From assembly GCA_025677825.1 (NCBI GenBank), contig JAIXMO010000001.1, positions 682,001 through 746,000 on the forward strand: a DNA stretch of 64,000 nt, given 5' to 3'. Positions 1-11,031 of this stretch are shown piece after piece. Under the pieces are notes generated by a model. That model did not search any database, was not told the origin of the DNA, and was given only the letters and a program-made list of their open reading frames with translations. This stretch comes from Helicostylum pulchrum. Its lineage: Eukaryota > Mucoromycota > Mucoromycetes > Mucorales > Mucoraceae. Made by a program: the position numbers and the translations under genes. Each line of letters starts with the position of its first letter. Position 1 is the stretch's first letter.

Positions 1-433
1 TTGTAATATTGTCAAACTTATAAACCTTATATCGTCCTACAAATTAAAAAAAAAAACGTCAAAAATGCATTTTTTTTTCGAATTTTTAAAAAGGAGCTTT
101 GCCTTGGCTATTAAAGAATAACATGCTTGTACAAAATTAGATATGTATTCTTGTACTCCAGGATGCGTTGCAATATAAACAGGAACTTGAAACTTTTTTT
201 CTTTTTCAAATATTGACCTTGGATAGAGGTTACGTATATACAATATTTGATGAAACCAAGTCTCTACTACAGCAAAAAATAAGTTTTTCTTATTTATTCT
301 TTTGGTTGTTGTTCACTTACAGAATTCACATGTCAAACTAACAATGCCTTACAATTAACAAGTTAGTTTTTTTTTTGTTTTAGTTCAAATTGAAAATGCT
401 TTTACTTTCTTGAAGGGATTGATCAGAAGACAT
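1..433 (-). CDS. REV7: REV7/MAD2L2-like HORMA protein (3' end outside window)
   Basis: HORMA-domain adaptor that in other eukaryotes bridges REV3 and REV1 in DNA polymerase zeta for translesion synthesis. Spliced reading from the ATG at 433: exons 406..433, 321..347, then from 266 downward, and probably 1..36. The protein begins MSSDQSLQES and contains LYIRNLYPRSIFEKEKKF then QVPVYIATHP, which matches the remembered REV7 segment (ILYVREVYP, KYNVPV, CHP). The first intron has a CTAAC branch-like site and phases agree for exons 1-3. The donor ending exon 3 (about 50-110) is unclear in poly-A/T sequence, so that junction is unresolved. The last piece, RYKVYKFDNIT, fits the REV7 KFVFEIT strand. 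Divergent from the UBX gene with 148 bases between start codons. Confidence 0.72.
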
Positions 434-581
434 GTTAAGAATATGCAAAAAAAAACAAAAGACAAAGAAGAAGATATGTGACGGGTTAGCAGATATATTT
501 ATATTCGTCATCGACATTTTATCAAGGTTTCTTTTTTCTTTTTTACTTTTTCTTTGTTACTTTGTATAAAACTAAAATAAA
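434..581. promoter_or_regulatory. Shared divergent promoter, REV7-like / UBX gene
   Basis: Only 148 bases separate the two start codons, so both 5' UTRs and promoters must lie here or overlap the genes. It holds a poly-A run on one side and a CT-rich, T-rich stretch (530-560) before the UBX start. No clear TATA box was seen. Confidence 0.5.
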
Positions 582-1901
582 ATGGCTACTGATATTGATA
601 CTCTCGTCAGCATGGGATTCTCCCTTAACAAAGTGTAAGCAAAAGAAAATTTTATAATATCTAGTATTAACGCGTACAAAATAGAAAGAAAGCTATGAAG
701 GCTACAAACGGTGCAGGTCTTCAACCTGCCATGGACTGGTAAAAGACCTTTCTTATTATTGTTGCCAAATAAAAACTAATATATATATACGTGTGTGTGT
801 AGGCTTTTAAGTCACCCAGAGGTCTCCGATGAGCCAGAGGAAGAAGTAACTCCAGCACAAGTTCTTGGTACACCTTCTGCTGAACCTAACCTCGATGAAG
901 GAGAGATTATGGATGGTGACCAAACTGCCCAAAGTTTAATTTGTAACGACTGTCAAAAGCTCTTCCGCGATGGTAAAAAATAACCCTTTTTTTCTCCGTA
1001 CAATAAACCCCTTTTACTTAATTTATATAATAGCTTCTGGTGCCGAAAGACATGCTACTCGTACAGGTCACCAAAATTTTGCTGAAAGTACTGAAGCGAT
1101 TAAACCGCTTTCTGAAGAAGAAAAGAAACAAAGGTTATTAGATTTAAAGAATCGTTTATCCGAAAAGAGAGCAGCACGCGAGCAGGCCGAGATTGATGAA
1201 CGTAAACAAGCTGAAAAGATTAGAAGAAAGGCAGGACAGGATTTAACAAGTGTAAAGGAGGCTTTGGAGGCAAAGGAAATCAAAAAGATTTATGATCTCA
1301 AGAGAAAAGAAAAGGAAGATGAAAAGGTCGCAAAGGCAAAAATTAAGGCTCAAATTGAACAAGATAAAAAGGAACGCGCGGCAAAGAGAGAAGCTACTAA
1401 ACAAGTTCATCAAGCTCAAGCTCAAGCTGAAGCCGTTATTGCTGCTCAGCCTACTGTTAAGAAGGAGTATACTGATGCTAGACTTCAGGTAAGAGTTTTT
1501 TTTTTTTGCAGTTGCGTGGATGTGTTAAATTAATATACATATGTATAAAATAGATTCGTGTTCCCGGTGCTGGACCTATCACGCATACATTTAGTGCTAC
1601 TAGTCAATTATCTGAAGTATATTCCTTTTTGCAAACACAAGGATGTGATAATGCCTTTAATTTATCTACTACTTTCCCCAGGTAAATTATATATATATAT
1701 GTGCACATAATTTAGTGCAGTTCTCTAATTATTGTTATTGATTGTAGAAAAACATTTGGATCAGAGGATCAATCAAAGTCATTAAAAGAATTGAGTAAGT
1801 ATCATAATATAAGAAACGCACTACATATTCTAAACTCTGTACAATTTTTTTTTATATTAGACCTTGTTCCATCTGCTGCTTTGGCCTTGACTTATGTTTA
1901 A
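582..1901 (+). CDS. UBA-UBX domain protein (UBXN1/SAKS1-like Cdc48 cofactor)
   Basis: Likely p97/Cdc48 cofactor that binds ubiquitin through UBA and Cdc48 through UBX. Seven exons in consistent phase: 582..634, 685..738, 803..972, 1034..1488, 1554..1681, 1748..1794, 1861..1901, giving 315 residues. N-terminal UBA (MGFSLNKVKKAMKATNG, about 10-40) is followed by a C2H2-type finger (CNDCQKLF then HATRTGH, about 80-105), a long Lys/Glu/Arg/Ala-rich coiled coil (about 115-235) and a C-terminal UBX fold (IRVPGAGPITHTF and NLSTTFPRKTFG). The order UBA, zinc finger, coiled coil, UBX is that of UBXN1-like proteins. It ends 37 bases before the stop of the converging SPRY gene. Confidence 0.88.
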
Positions 1902-1938
1902 AAAAAGAAAAGAAAAAAGAATATGTATAAAGATTTTT

Positions 1939-3144
1939 TTAATCCAATAAATTGGTTCTATCAAATTGAGATGAATAAGGTGGGGGATCAGGTATACTAG
2001 GAGTTGGTTCATCATCAATATTAATTAAAATTTGAGAGTGTAAAGAATAAGAATCGTTTTCATTATGACTTGATGGGGAGGAAGAAGATAATCGAGCAGC
2101 GGTTGCTAATAAAATGGTATCACGTTCAATACCGTATGGAGGCGGAGGAGCTAATGTACCTTGAGGTGGAGCTAAACCCCATTTTTTAACATTAGCCTCT
2201 ACAAATACAAAGCCTGATTGACCTAAATTTACATGAATTTGACAAGGTCCGTTGGCTCCAATTGTTGGAAATAAGTTCCAGCGTAACCCCGTATAAGCAT
2301 CCTCTAGTTTCCTTCCATTTCTCGTAAAAAACAGAGTCCCAGTTCTATGTCTATATCCTACTCCAATTATATCTCCATGATTGAAAGGTATTCCGTACGA
2401 TTTACCATTAAATGGTGAAGAAAAATATTTACACCCGTTATTTGAAAAGTATCCAATCGAATATCGATTCCATCCTTTTTTATATATGAATATACGTAAG
2501 CAGTCTAATAAAAACAACAAAAATCAATGAAATATCTCTCTCTTTCTTACCTGGTAATCGCCAAGTCGGATAAGGTTTTGTCGCTACGCCAATAGATACA
2601 GTAGTTGATTCAGGCTTTTCAAACATTTTAGCTTCCCAATAATAAACATCTTGCTGCCTGGGTAACGGTAAATTGGTTTGTATAGAACACTCACCGTGCA
2701 TGAATTGCAATTCTGTTCTACCTGCTACATATACATTTGCATCAGGCTCACCCTCAAATTCAAACGCAGAAACACCATTCTCCTGAATTGAGGTAAGTTG
2801 AGGTCCACTGATATCCGTTGGTACGCTATCTGGAGGGTGTCTATCTTGGAATACTATTACAACCTTTTTGTAAGTTTTTTCTTTCTTTCTTTCTTTCTGT
2901 CTTTTTCTACCAAAAAAAAAAAAAAAAAAAAAAGTAACTTACTTTTGGCTCTTTCGTAACTTAGACGGGCATCCTCTGGTAAGCACGCAATCAAGTCTTC
3001 GGAATCAAGTGGCCAATCTTCGTACTCTGAGTAACCACCAAGAGATATTGGTAATTCAATAGACGATCTTGTAAAACATAATAGAAATAGTGTAATAACG
3101 AAAAACACAATAAAGCCAACTATAAATATAACTGTACCAGACAT
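1939..3144 (-). CDS. SSH4: SSH4/EAR1-like SPRY and PPxY adaptor of the Rsp5 ubiquitin ligase
   Basis: Membrane adaptor that, in yeast, recruits the HECT ligase Rsp5 to endosomal cargo for multivesicular-body sorting. Exons 2943..3144, 2551..2880 and 1939..2474 join in phase to 355 residues. An N-terminal membrane segment (about residues 4-24), an acidic linker, a SPRY domain (about 110-250, with YYWEAKMFEKPE, SIGV, RLPGWNRYSIGY, FTRNGRKL) and two C-terminal PPPY motifs (after residue 250 and in the last 20 residues) give the SSH4 architecture. The middle acceptor lies in a CTTT repeat and was chosen by phase; the last intron ends at AAAAAAG just before GATGG, restoring LPGWNRYS. PPxY is the known WW-domain ligand. 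Confidence 0.85.
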
Positions 3145-3580
3145 ACTATTATATTCAGTTTTTGTAACAGGAAAAGAAAAAAAAAGGAAAAAAAGGGGGG
3201 TACCTTTTTTTTTCTGCTTTCATATCAGCTGACAAGCGTGACGTTATTATATTAAAAGGAGAACAGTTACGCCAACAACAGATTAGAAGCGTGTGGCCTG
3301 TGCTTTTTAAAACTACCATGTCTCTGTTTTTTTAAAAAAAAAAGTTTCATCTTGCTTGCAAAAAAGTTAGAAGAAGCTTGTCGTACAGAATTTGATCGGC
3401 AATTTTTATTTATTTTTTTGCGTGTGTGTTTATTGCTTTTTCCAGTTCGTGATTGCACTCAAAAAAAAAAGGTACATGTAAATAAGCCTTTTTGTATTTT
3501 GGATCGGAATTACAATGAAGGTTTATGCGGGAAAAAAGGGTGGTAGTAGCGTACTAACTAAAAAGTGATCACTAAAAAAA
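3145..3580. other. Intergenic, no supported gene
   Basis: Poly-A and poly-G/T stretches and scattered short frames only. GTACTAAC at 3551 resembles a branch point, so a 5' UTR intron of the small frame starting at 3581 is possible but unproved. Confidence 0.4.
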
Positions 3581-3736
3581 ATGTCTGTACAGCAGTTTAC
3601 AAGTTTAAATGTCCGTCCTAAACTTTCTTATAAAGGGCTAACGCAATTGCCTTTTAGATACACTCTTAAAAAAAGGGTCACTGGCATATCAGTGGCATTG
3701 ACTATATTAGTTATTTTGTGCCGTGTGTTGGCCTAA
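3581..3736 (+). CDS. Possible small single-pass membrane protein, 51 aa
   Basis: A complete 51-codon frame starting ATGTCTGTACAG and ending TAA. The predicted protein has a polar, basic N-terminal half (TLKKRV near residue 30) followed by a hydrophobic segment from about 34 to the end (GISVALTILVILCRVLA), a tail-anchor-like layout. Not recognised. Chance frames of this size occur in AT-rich DNA, but the Lys/Arg-then-hydrophobic arrangement is suggestive. Small mitochondrial or ER subunits look like this. Confidence 0.4.
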   Translation: MSVQQFTSLNVRPKLSYKGLTQLPFRYTLKKRVTGISVALTILVILCRVLA

Positions 3737-3937
3737 CACAAAGTTAGAGTTGTACTTTACTCAAGATAAAAGATTTAAAGAAAAATTATATTTTTTTATA
3801 TTTACAAGAAAAAAAAAAGAGAAGAAAAAAAAGGAGAGGAATGGGGCTTAAAAGAGAAAAATGATTCATATATAACTGTACAAAAAGAATATTAGGTGCG
3901 GAAGAGGGGGGAGAAAAAAAGTGTGTGTATGTGTGTT

Positions 3938-6412
3938 TTACATCATCGGATGTTCATCAATAAAAAGAAACTTGTTCATTTTACGTGGATTAAAGTATCG
4001 AAACCTTGCTTGGCTTTTACCCGAGACGGGTTGTTGATCTGGTGGAACATATGCATTAAATTGTACAAAAGGAGGAGCGGTTGAAAAAGAAGGTCTACGA
4101 TCATTTATTGAATCTTGTACAAACGTAGTGGTATGTGATGCAGTAGTTTGAACACTAAACTGATTTTGAAAAGAAATTGATTTTCTTGGTTGCTTTAATT
4201 TAGCGCCTGTTGCTGGTGGTGGTGGTGCTGGCGGTGGTTGTGCTTTGATTTCTGGTAATATATTAGATTGTTCAACAAGTGTTTCTGTATTTAATATAGC
4301 ATGCGGTTTTAAATGGGCTAAAAAGAAATCAGGTCGATTTAATTTATTGTTATCTCCGTTGCTTTGAACTGGTGTAGGATAAGAGCTTCCCAAGTGATGT
4401 CTACGGATTTCTACTTGAATCCAATCTGCTACTTGAAACCAATTCTTGCAAGAGAATCGAAATTCGCGCGTGTTTTGTAAGATTTGATACGATTTATGAA
4501 GACCATTCGTAAAGTCTTCCATCTTGATACCGTTCAATATCTTTGCCTGGTCAGTGGGTGAAACACATGTATGGTATATATCCATAGCCACAGAAATAAC
4601 TTCGGCTGCTCTCCATAATTCATCACGATCAAACGAACATCTTCCAACATCTGCCATATTACAAGTCTTGATAGCACTTAATTGAGTCAATGAAGTAGAT
4701 AAGCAAATATTAAGAGAATCTAAAGAAGTTTGACTAGGACGAGTATCATTCATTTCCGGTATAAATAATTTATGAAGAATGATACGAGTAGCATTATATT
4801 CAATATTGACACGAAGACAAGACAGAAACAAATCTTCACACCCGTATTCGAATCCACTATCAAATACCAGGTATTGAGGTAGAGCCTTGTGGAAATCCAA
4901 TAATCGACAATCATATTCAGTTAACTGTTCTACAGTCAATTCAGCGTTTTCACATTCATATAATGCAGCTACAATATCACCTTGGATTCTCCACAGGCTA
5001 AGGCAGTGAATAAATGTAATAACGCCGATTTCGGCTTCATCAATATCTTGTTCAAATACTTGCGGTAAATCAACTAGGCCAGGACGCCTTGGTTGAGGAG
5101 TATTTTTAGGTGCACCAGAAGTCCATAACGAAAAATCCACAGCCCAAACAAACCACCAAAGTCTTGTATCCATTTCTTTATCATAACAATCAACATTTTC
5201 ATTCGCCATACGAGGATAGATATCTAATTCATGCAGAGCCGAGGCAGCCATACCAGCATAATGATGCCTTTTAGAAGGTTCAGCACGAATACTCATAAAT
5301 AAAAGGGCAGCAATTGTATATCGATCAGGGGTATCAAACGACTGAGCTAAACATTCACGAGCTTGACTAAAGAAATACTCTTCTTGTTCTTGAAGTTTAT
5401 CTTGGTCTTTTAAGAAATAATCATAACCAGCACGAGGATGATGAATGACGGTATGACGAAAGGCATAAGAACAAATAGCATTTACAATTAATGTATCTGT
5501 AGGTGAAGGATGAGCGTTATACCAATTCATAAATTCATCTCTTCTAATAATAGGTTTAAATCGAACCCAACAAGTAAAAAATGTGTCGATACAAGCATCT
5601 GCAATTAACCTTAAACTCTTTGTAGAATCATAACTAGAGTGTGGATTGGAAAGTTGACCAAGGCGATTAGTCGATGCAAAGAAATTAACTGGCTTGGTAT
5701 TATTGCTTTTGTTTCGATAGAGTAACATTTTATCAACCGGCCGCTTTGGTGAAACTTGTGTTACTGTACTATTTTCAGCAAGTGATGATGCTGAACATAA
5801 CTGACTAAAGGTATCTATCAATGTTCTTAAATCAGACGCATTTGATACTTTAGCTTCCAAATTGATACCAACATCACTATATGAAAACTGAATCTTTGAA
5901 AGCATATTTGCCAATACTGGATTATCCGTTAATAAAGAAGGATGTATTGATTCAGCTAATAATGATTTAGTTGTAGGTGAACACATTGGTGGTGGTGGTT
6001 GAGTTGTTGGTTCAGTTTGTTCATCTTGCCAAAATGTATTTGATTTGGGTGAAATATGATCATCTAAACTAGATGTTTCAAGGTATTCTGAACTAGTAGA
6101 ATAAGGTATATCGATAGGTACAGTGGCCGGGGTGACAGGAAGTACATAATCCATGGGTGGAGAAGAAAGAACTGAAGATTGGTATGGATAATAACTATTA
6201 GTCAAGTCATATGACGAATAGCTTTTATTACTCCAATCTTGTGGTAACAATTGCGAAATGGGTGAATTATTAGCTGAATCGTTTTTATTGGAATGATTGT
6301 ATATTTCAAAAGTTGATGTTGTATCGTGCATATACCAATCATCTTCGTCATTAGCTGAAGACATATCAGCTCTAATTCGCTTTGTTGATCTTTCTACTGT
6401 ATCAAAAGGCAT
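3938..6412 (-). CDS. Fungal-specific transcription factor domain protein without an N-terminal zinc cluster
   Basis: Single-exon gene of 824 residues from MPFDTVERSTKRIRAD. An upstream in-frame Met exists, but the added 50 residues come from a GA/CT microsatellite leader, so 6412 is preferred. A long Ser/Thr/Pro/Asn-rich region (about 1-250) is followed by a region like the fungal transcription-factor middle homology domain (PF04082 type) at about 280-560, with DTFFTCWVRFKPIIRR, ICSYAFRHTVIHHPRAG, LLFMSIRAEPSKRHHYAGM and DTRLWWFVWAVDFSLW. The C-terminus has a Pro-rich patch. No CX2CX6C binuclear cluster is visible, so DNA binding may be lost or come from a partner. Nuclear regulator by family inference; target unknown. 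Confidence 0.78.
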   Translation of the reverse strand: MPFDTVERSTKRIRADMSSANDEDDWYMHDTTSTFEIYNHSNKNDSANNSPISQLLPQDWSNKSYSSYDLTNSYYPYQSSVLSSPPMDYVLPVTPATVPIDIPYSTSSEYLETSSLDDHISPKSNTFWQDEQTEPTTQPPPPMCSPTTKSLLAESIHPSLLTDNPVLANMLSKIQFSYSDVGINLEAKVSNASDLRTLIDTFSQLCSASSLAENSTVTQVSPKRPVDKMLLYRNKSNNTKPVNFFASTNRLGQLSNPHSSYDSTKSLRLIADACIDTFFTCWVRFKPIIRRDEFMNWYNAHPSPTDTLIVNAICSYAFRHTVIHHPRAGYDYFLKDQDKLQEQEEYFFSQARECLAQSFDTPDRYTIAALLFMSIRAEPSKRHHYAGMAASALHELDIYPRMANENVDCYDKEMDTRLWWFVWAVDFSLWTSGAPKNTPQPRRPGLVDLPQVFEQDIDEAEIGVITFIHCLSLWRIQGDIVAALYECENAELTVEQLTEYDCRLLDFHKALPQYLVFDSGFEYGCEDLFLSCLRVNIEYNATRIILHKLFIPEMNDTRPSQTSLDSLNICLSTSLTQLSAIKTCNMADVGRCSFDRDELWRAAEVISVAMDIYHTCVSPTDQAKILNGIKMEDFTNGLHKSYQILQNTREFRFSCKNWFQVADWIQVEIRRHHLGSSYPTPVQSNGDNNKLNRPDFFLAHLKPHAILNTETLVEQSNILPEIKAQPPPAPPPPATGAKLKQPRKSISFQNQFSVQTTASHTTTFVQDSINDRRPSFSTAPPFVQFNAYVPPDQQPVSGKSQARFRYFNPRKMNKFLFIDEHPMM

Positions 6413-6424
6413 TATATAACTAGG

Positions 6425-6482
6425 AAAAAGAGAGAGAGAGGGAGGGAGAGAGAAAGAGAAAGAGAGAGAGAGAAAAAGAAAG
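6425..6482. repeat. GA-rich microsatellite in the 5' leader of the transcription factor gene
   Basis: Interrupted GA/GGGA repeats immediately upstream of the minus-strand start codon; a CT-rich leader on the coding strand. Confidence 0.85.
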
Positions 6483-9047
6483 TTTAATAAAGTGGTGGGA
6501 AAAAGTTTTTTATTATACAAATGTTTAAAATTAGTTACACAAATAATCTTCTTCTGACTCAAATAAAAGTGATTGGATATAGCTACTAAACCACTAGGAG
6601 GCTTAAATCCACACTTGACTTCTATAGAAAAACCTTGTTACTTGTCATACCAATTATAAGCTTTATACGTTTTATAGCATTTTATTTTCTACAAGACCTT
6701 TTTTTTCTCTTTTTTTTTGCTGCCGAGAAGGACAAAATAATCTCGCAGATTTTCCCGACTTCTCCGAGTGTCACTCTTATCAAATACGCTTACCAGCTCC
6801 GATTTTTTAATCTTTTTTTTTTTTTTTGCAAGTTTTTTTTCTCTAAGCCAAATTTCCACTCATTTGCTTTTTTTCAGTCTTTTTTGCTTATCTTTTAAGC
6901 TTATCGACGATAGTTTAAATATTCTAGATCGGGATATATTTACTCTTTTTTTAATTGGTCTGTATTCTACCATTTTATACAAAAAAAAAATATAGCACCA
7001 CCGCTATTTCTGCCAGGGGGAACGAAAATCACTCTTCTTTTTTCAAAAGGTAGCGGATACAGAAGTATAAGTTGATGACATATAATTATATTATTTCACA
7101 ATGCAAAAGTGGTGGCACATTGATTTGTGTACCTTTGAAATCTTAAATTACAAGGTCAATTATATATAAATACAAAAAATATAAATATTTGTATTATACA
7201 CATCTATTGAACATGATAGGTTCCTTTTTTAATACGGAGCTATACTAGCGAAATGGTCATTATAATAACCGGGTTCTTTTTTTCCTTTTCATCATGTGTC
7301 GAGTGAGATAATTGCAGGTTATTATTTATATGTATACAAGTTGAAAGTAATATAATCAAATAACCAGAACTACTGGGATTCCTTTTAATAATTAATGAGC
7401 ACATGCAATGTATTTTATTGCAACTTCCTTTTATTTTTATTTTTTTTATGATTTGTTGTTGTTGTACGTGGTGTTCAGGAACTAGGATATTTATAGGTAA
7501 AGGCCTAATAGATAAAATAACTATACGTGAGCGAAATCATTTGACCACACGTATACAGTCTTTCTTTTTTTTTTTCCTTATCAATAATTTAAGGCCTTGA
7601 ATAGTCTAACGTTTTCAACATTTGTATTAATTTTATATTGTATTGGCTGTAATAACATACCAAAAAAAATGAAGATCACATGCTATAACTACAGTGTAAC
7701 TGAGAAAAAAACAACTTGTCCTGCACGTTTTATCCCATGGGAGGAAAATCGTATAGTTCTGTAAATCGTTTCCCGCAGTGTATGTGCTTCTTTGTCATAC
7801 GATGAAAAAAACTCTTTTAATGCCATAAAAAGAGTTTATCGTGTGAGAGCAACAGTGTCCATTCATTGTTTCATTGGTAGGAACTATAATACATATTTAT
7901 ATACATATTTAATCCCGCCCAATGTGTTGCACGCCATTCGTACATGGATTTGATAATTGCAAAATGGGTCAACGCGATATTCAGCATATATGCACCTTAT
8001 TTTTTTAATCCGCCACTTTAAAAAAAACACACTAAAAAAACTGACAGTTTTGTTTCTTGACTCGCTGTTTCTTTTATCCTCTTCTTCTTTTGTGATCTGC
8101 CTACTTGCTAAAGAGGGACACTTTTCTTTTCTTTTTTTTAAAAAAAGGCATCACATTGAAAAAGACCCGTCATCTTTTCAATGGCCCATCATCGTATCTA
8201 GACTGTGATACATATAATTTCCTTTTTCCTTGAAGCTGAGAAAAACAAAACGATGCTAGGCATCAACTATGGATTGAGGACTTACATTAAACAAAAAATA
8301 AAAGGGTTACTCAATCGTAACTCAAAAGAGAGAGTACACACACACACACACCGTATTTAGTAGGCGAAGTACCAAGTCCTCTCATCCAAAAATTGTTTTA
8401 ATCTGAAAATCTACTGATTACACAGAGATATTTGATTTAATCTCAGGTTCTTGAGTTTTTATTAAAAACACGAAACGTTTTCTTTCGACTTGGTGAAGTG
8501 AAATACCTGAACTTTTTTTTATCTGCATATTTTATACAATATTTAAAAAGATAAAAGAAAAATCGAGCCTTTTATATGCGCGGTGCAATTATAATTAAAC
8601 TTGTACCAAATACGACATTATAAATTATACAATTTCTTGAATCACTGATATCAACAAAAGATAATCGATTTTCTGGATTTTTTTTTATCGGCCCCGAAGG
8701 TTTAGTACTTTTTTTTTCGTTGCGAATATGATGTATTATTACTTAAAGTACGACGCGTCTTTTTTATAATTTTTAAGTAGTGATTTATTTATCAATTATA
8801 ACCGCCCACGGTGAAATAAGCTTGTCCTAGGGTCTATCGATTTTTTTCAAGGTGAAACAAATTCGTTAATTGAGCTTTATGGGGAAAAAACGACAATCAG
8901 CATAATCAGTTAGAGAAAAAAAAACCAATAATTGCGTCACTAGGTTTGTGACACGGGTCTTTAAAAAGATACATAATCAACAGATGTCTTTTATTTTTCT
9001 TTTTTCTTCTTCAACCCTTTTTTTTAAAAAAACATATATAATTAAAA
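6483..9047. other. 2.5 kb intergenic region, no supported gene
   Basis: AT-rich with many homopolymer tracts. Frames of 60-90 codons here are Phe/Leu-rich products of poly-T and show no domain. A 10-base hairpin (AAACTCTTTT / AAAAGAGTTT) lies at about 7808-7836. The last 100 bases before the mutase gene are CT/T-rich, as in highly expressed fungal promoters. Nothing else recognised. Confidence 0.6.
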
Positions 9048-10703
9048 ATGCCCGGAGGTGGTGAAAATCCTAAGACTAAGCAAGTTCCCAAGAACAAGGC
9101 TTGTTTAATTTGTATTGACGGTTGGGGTATCTCCCCTCTTAAAGATCATCTCGGCGATGCTATCTATAACGCTGAAACTCCTGTCATGGATAAGCTCGAA
9201 AAGGAAGATCCTTTTGTCCCCATTTCTGCACATGGTCTTTCTGTTGGACTTCCCGAAGGTTTGATGGGTAACTCTGAAGTTGGTCATCTTAACATTGGTG
9301 CTGGTCGCGTCGTTTATCAGGTAAGATACTAAACAAAAAAAAAATGAGTCGACTTTTTATGTGGTCGTGACTGTGGTTTTAATAGCACTTTAACTAATGC
9401 TGTAAAATAAAAAAAGGATATTGTTCGTATTGATCTTGCTATGAAGAACAACGAATTTGGTAAGGTTGTAAACATCAAGGGTGCTTTCGATCGTGCTGTT
9501 AGTGGTAACGGCCGTCTCCACTTCATGGGTCTTGTTTCTGATGGTGGTGTTCATGGTCATATTGATCATCTTATTGCCCTCTTAAAGGCAGCCAAGGAAG
9601 CTGGTGTTCCCGAATCCTATGTTCATTTCATTGCTGACGGTCGCGATACCGCACCCAAGTCTGCAGCCAAGTACATGGCTCAACTTGTTGAAGCTATGAA
9701 CAAGCTTGAATATGGTAAGATTGCCGATGTTAACGGTCGTTACTATGCTATGGATCGTGATAAGCGTTGGGAACGTATCCAAATTGCTTTTGACGGTATG
9801 ACCCAAGCTAAGGGAGAGGAAGCTTCTGACCCAGTCAAGGCAATTGAAGATTCTTATGAAAATGGTGTAACTGATGAGTTCTTGAAGCCCATTATTATTA
9901 ATAAGGATGGTCAAATTAAGGATAACGATACCATCTTCTGTTTCAATTTCCGTTCTGATCGTATGCGTGAGATCGCCCAAGCTTTCGGTATTGCTCCTTG
10001 TCCTTTCGACTCTCCTGTCCCCAAGGACATTGAAATTTACACCATGACCCAATATAAGAGCGATTTCCCTTTCAAGATTGCTTTTTCTGCTCAATCCATG
10101 GATAACGTTCTTGCTGAATGGTTAGCAAAGAATGAAATTCCTCAAATTCATATCGCCGAAACTGAAAAGTACGCACACGTTACTTTCTTCTTCAACGGTG
10201 GTACTGAGGCTCAATTCGATCTTGAAGAACGTGGTATGGTTCCTTCTCCCAAGGTTGCTACCTACGATCTTCAACCTGAAATGAATGCCGCTGGTGTTGC
10301 TGAGAAGGTTGCTGAAGCAATCGAATCCGATAAGTATCCTTTCGTTATGTGTAACTTTGCTCCTCCTGATATGGTTGGTCATACTGGTGTCTATGAAGCC
10401 GCTATCAAGGCTGTTGGCGCCACTGACAAGGCTATTGGTGTTGTCCTCGATGCTTGTAAGAAGAACGGTTATACTCTTTTCGTTACTGCCGATCATGGTA
10501 ATGCTGAAAAGATGTACGCTGATGATGGTAAGAGTCCTTTCACTGCTCATACTACTGCACAAGTTCCTTTCGTTATGGCTTCCGAGACCGCTAAATTCGC
10601 TGACGGTGCTGATGGTGCTCTTTGTGATGTCGCTCCTACCATCCTTGACTTTATGGGTCTTGATATCCCCGAAGAGATGACAGGAAAGTCTTTATTGGCT
10701 TAA
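9048..10703 (+). CDS. 2,3-bisphosphoglycerate-independent phosphoglycerate mutase
   Basis: Glycolytic enzyme interconverting 3- and 2-phosphoglycerate without a bisphosphoglycerate cofactor; binds two Mn ions. Exons 9048..9320 and 9417..10703 give 519 residues, the usual length. Metal-site CIDGWG (about 22-27), catalytic serine Ser76 in MGNSEVGH, substrate region [21 protein letters not shown], and the C-terminal metal motifs PPDMVGHTG and TADHGNAE are all present. The single phase-0 intron has a TTTAACTAAT branch-like site. Codon use is strongly biased to C/T-ending codons compared with neighbouring regulatory genes, fitting high expression. Confidence 0.96.
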
Positions 10704-11031
10704 AAAATTATAGTATATAATTATCATTTTATTTTTTTAAAAAAAACATATACACACAGCATTTTTACATTTATTTATTTTTAAATAAAATTACTATCTT
10801 CTTTTTTTTTATTTCTGTTTGCATGTAAAAAAAACAAGTGTTCACTGGCAGATCGACTGGGTAATTTTACCATATATGGGTAAGGCGGTGAAAAAAAAAG
10901 GGTGGGACAGATAAACAGATTATTTATATCTGGAAAACGAAAAAATCCTTTTTTTTTTTTATATAATAAAAATAGACTGTCTTGTTGCCATTAGCAATAT
11001 TTTACATAAACCATACATTAGACTTTATTGT
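10704..11031. other. Intergenic, promoter of the transporter gene
   Basis: 328 bases between co-directional genes, with several poly-A/T runs. No coding signal. Confidence 0.5.

Noticed and set aside
2480..2520. Exon reading DCLRIFIYKKG in the SSH4-like gene
   Set aside because: Using the later AAAAAAG acceptor restores the conserved LPGWNRYSIGY; this stretch is better explained as intron.
6413..6562. N-terminal extension of the transcription factor to an upstream Met
   Set aside because: The added residues are translation of a GA/CT microsatellite; the internal Met at 6412 is better.
9582..10562. Long minus-strand frames opposite phosphoglycerate mutase
   Set aside because: Mirror frames produced by the strong codon bias of the sense gene.
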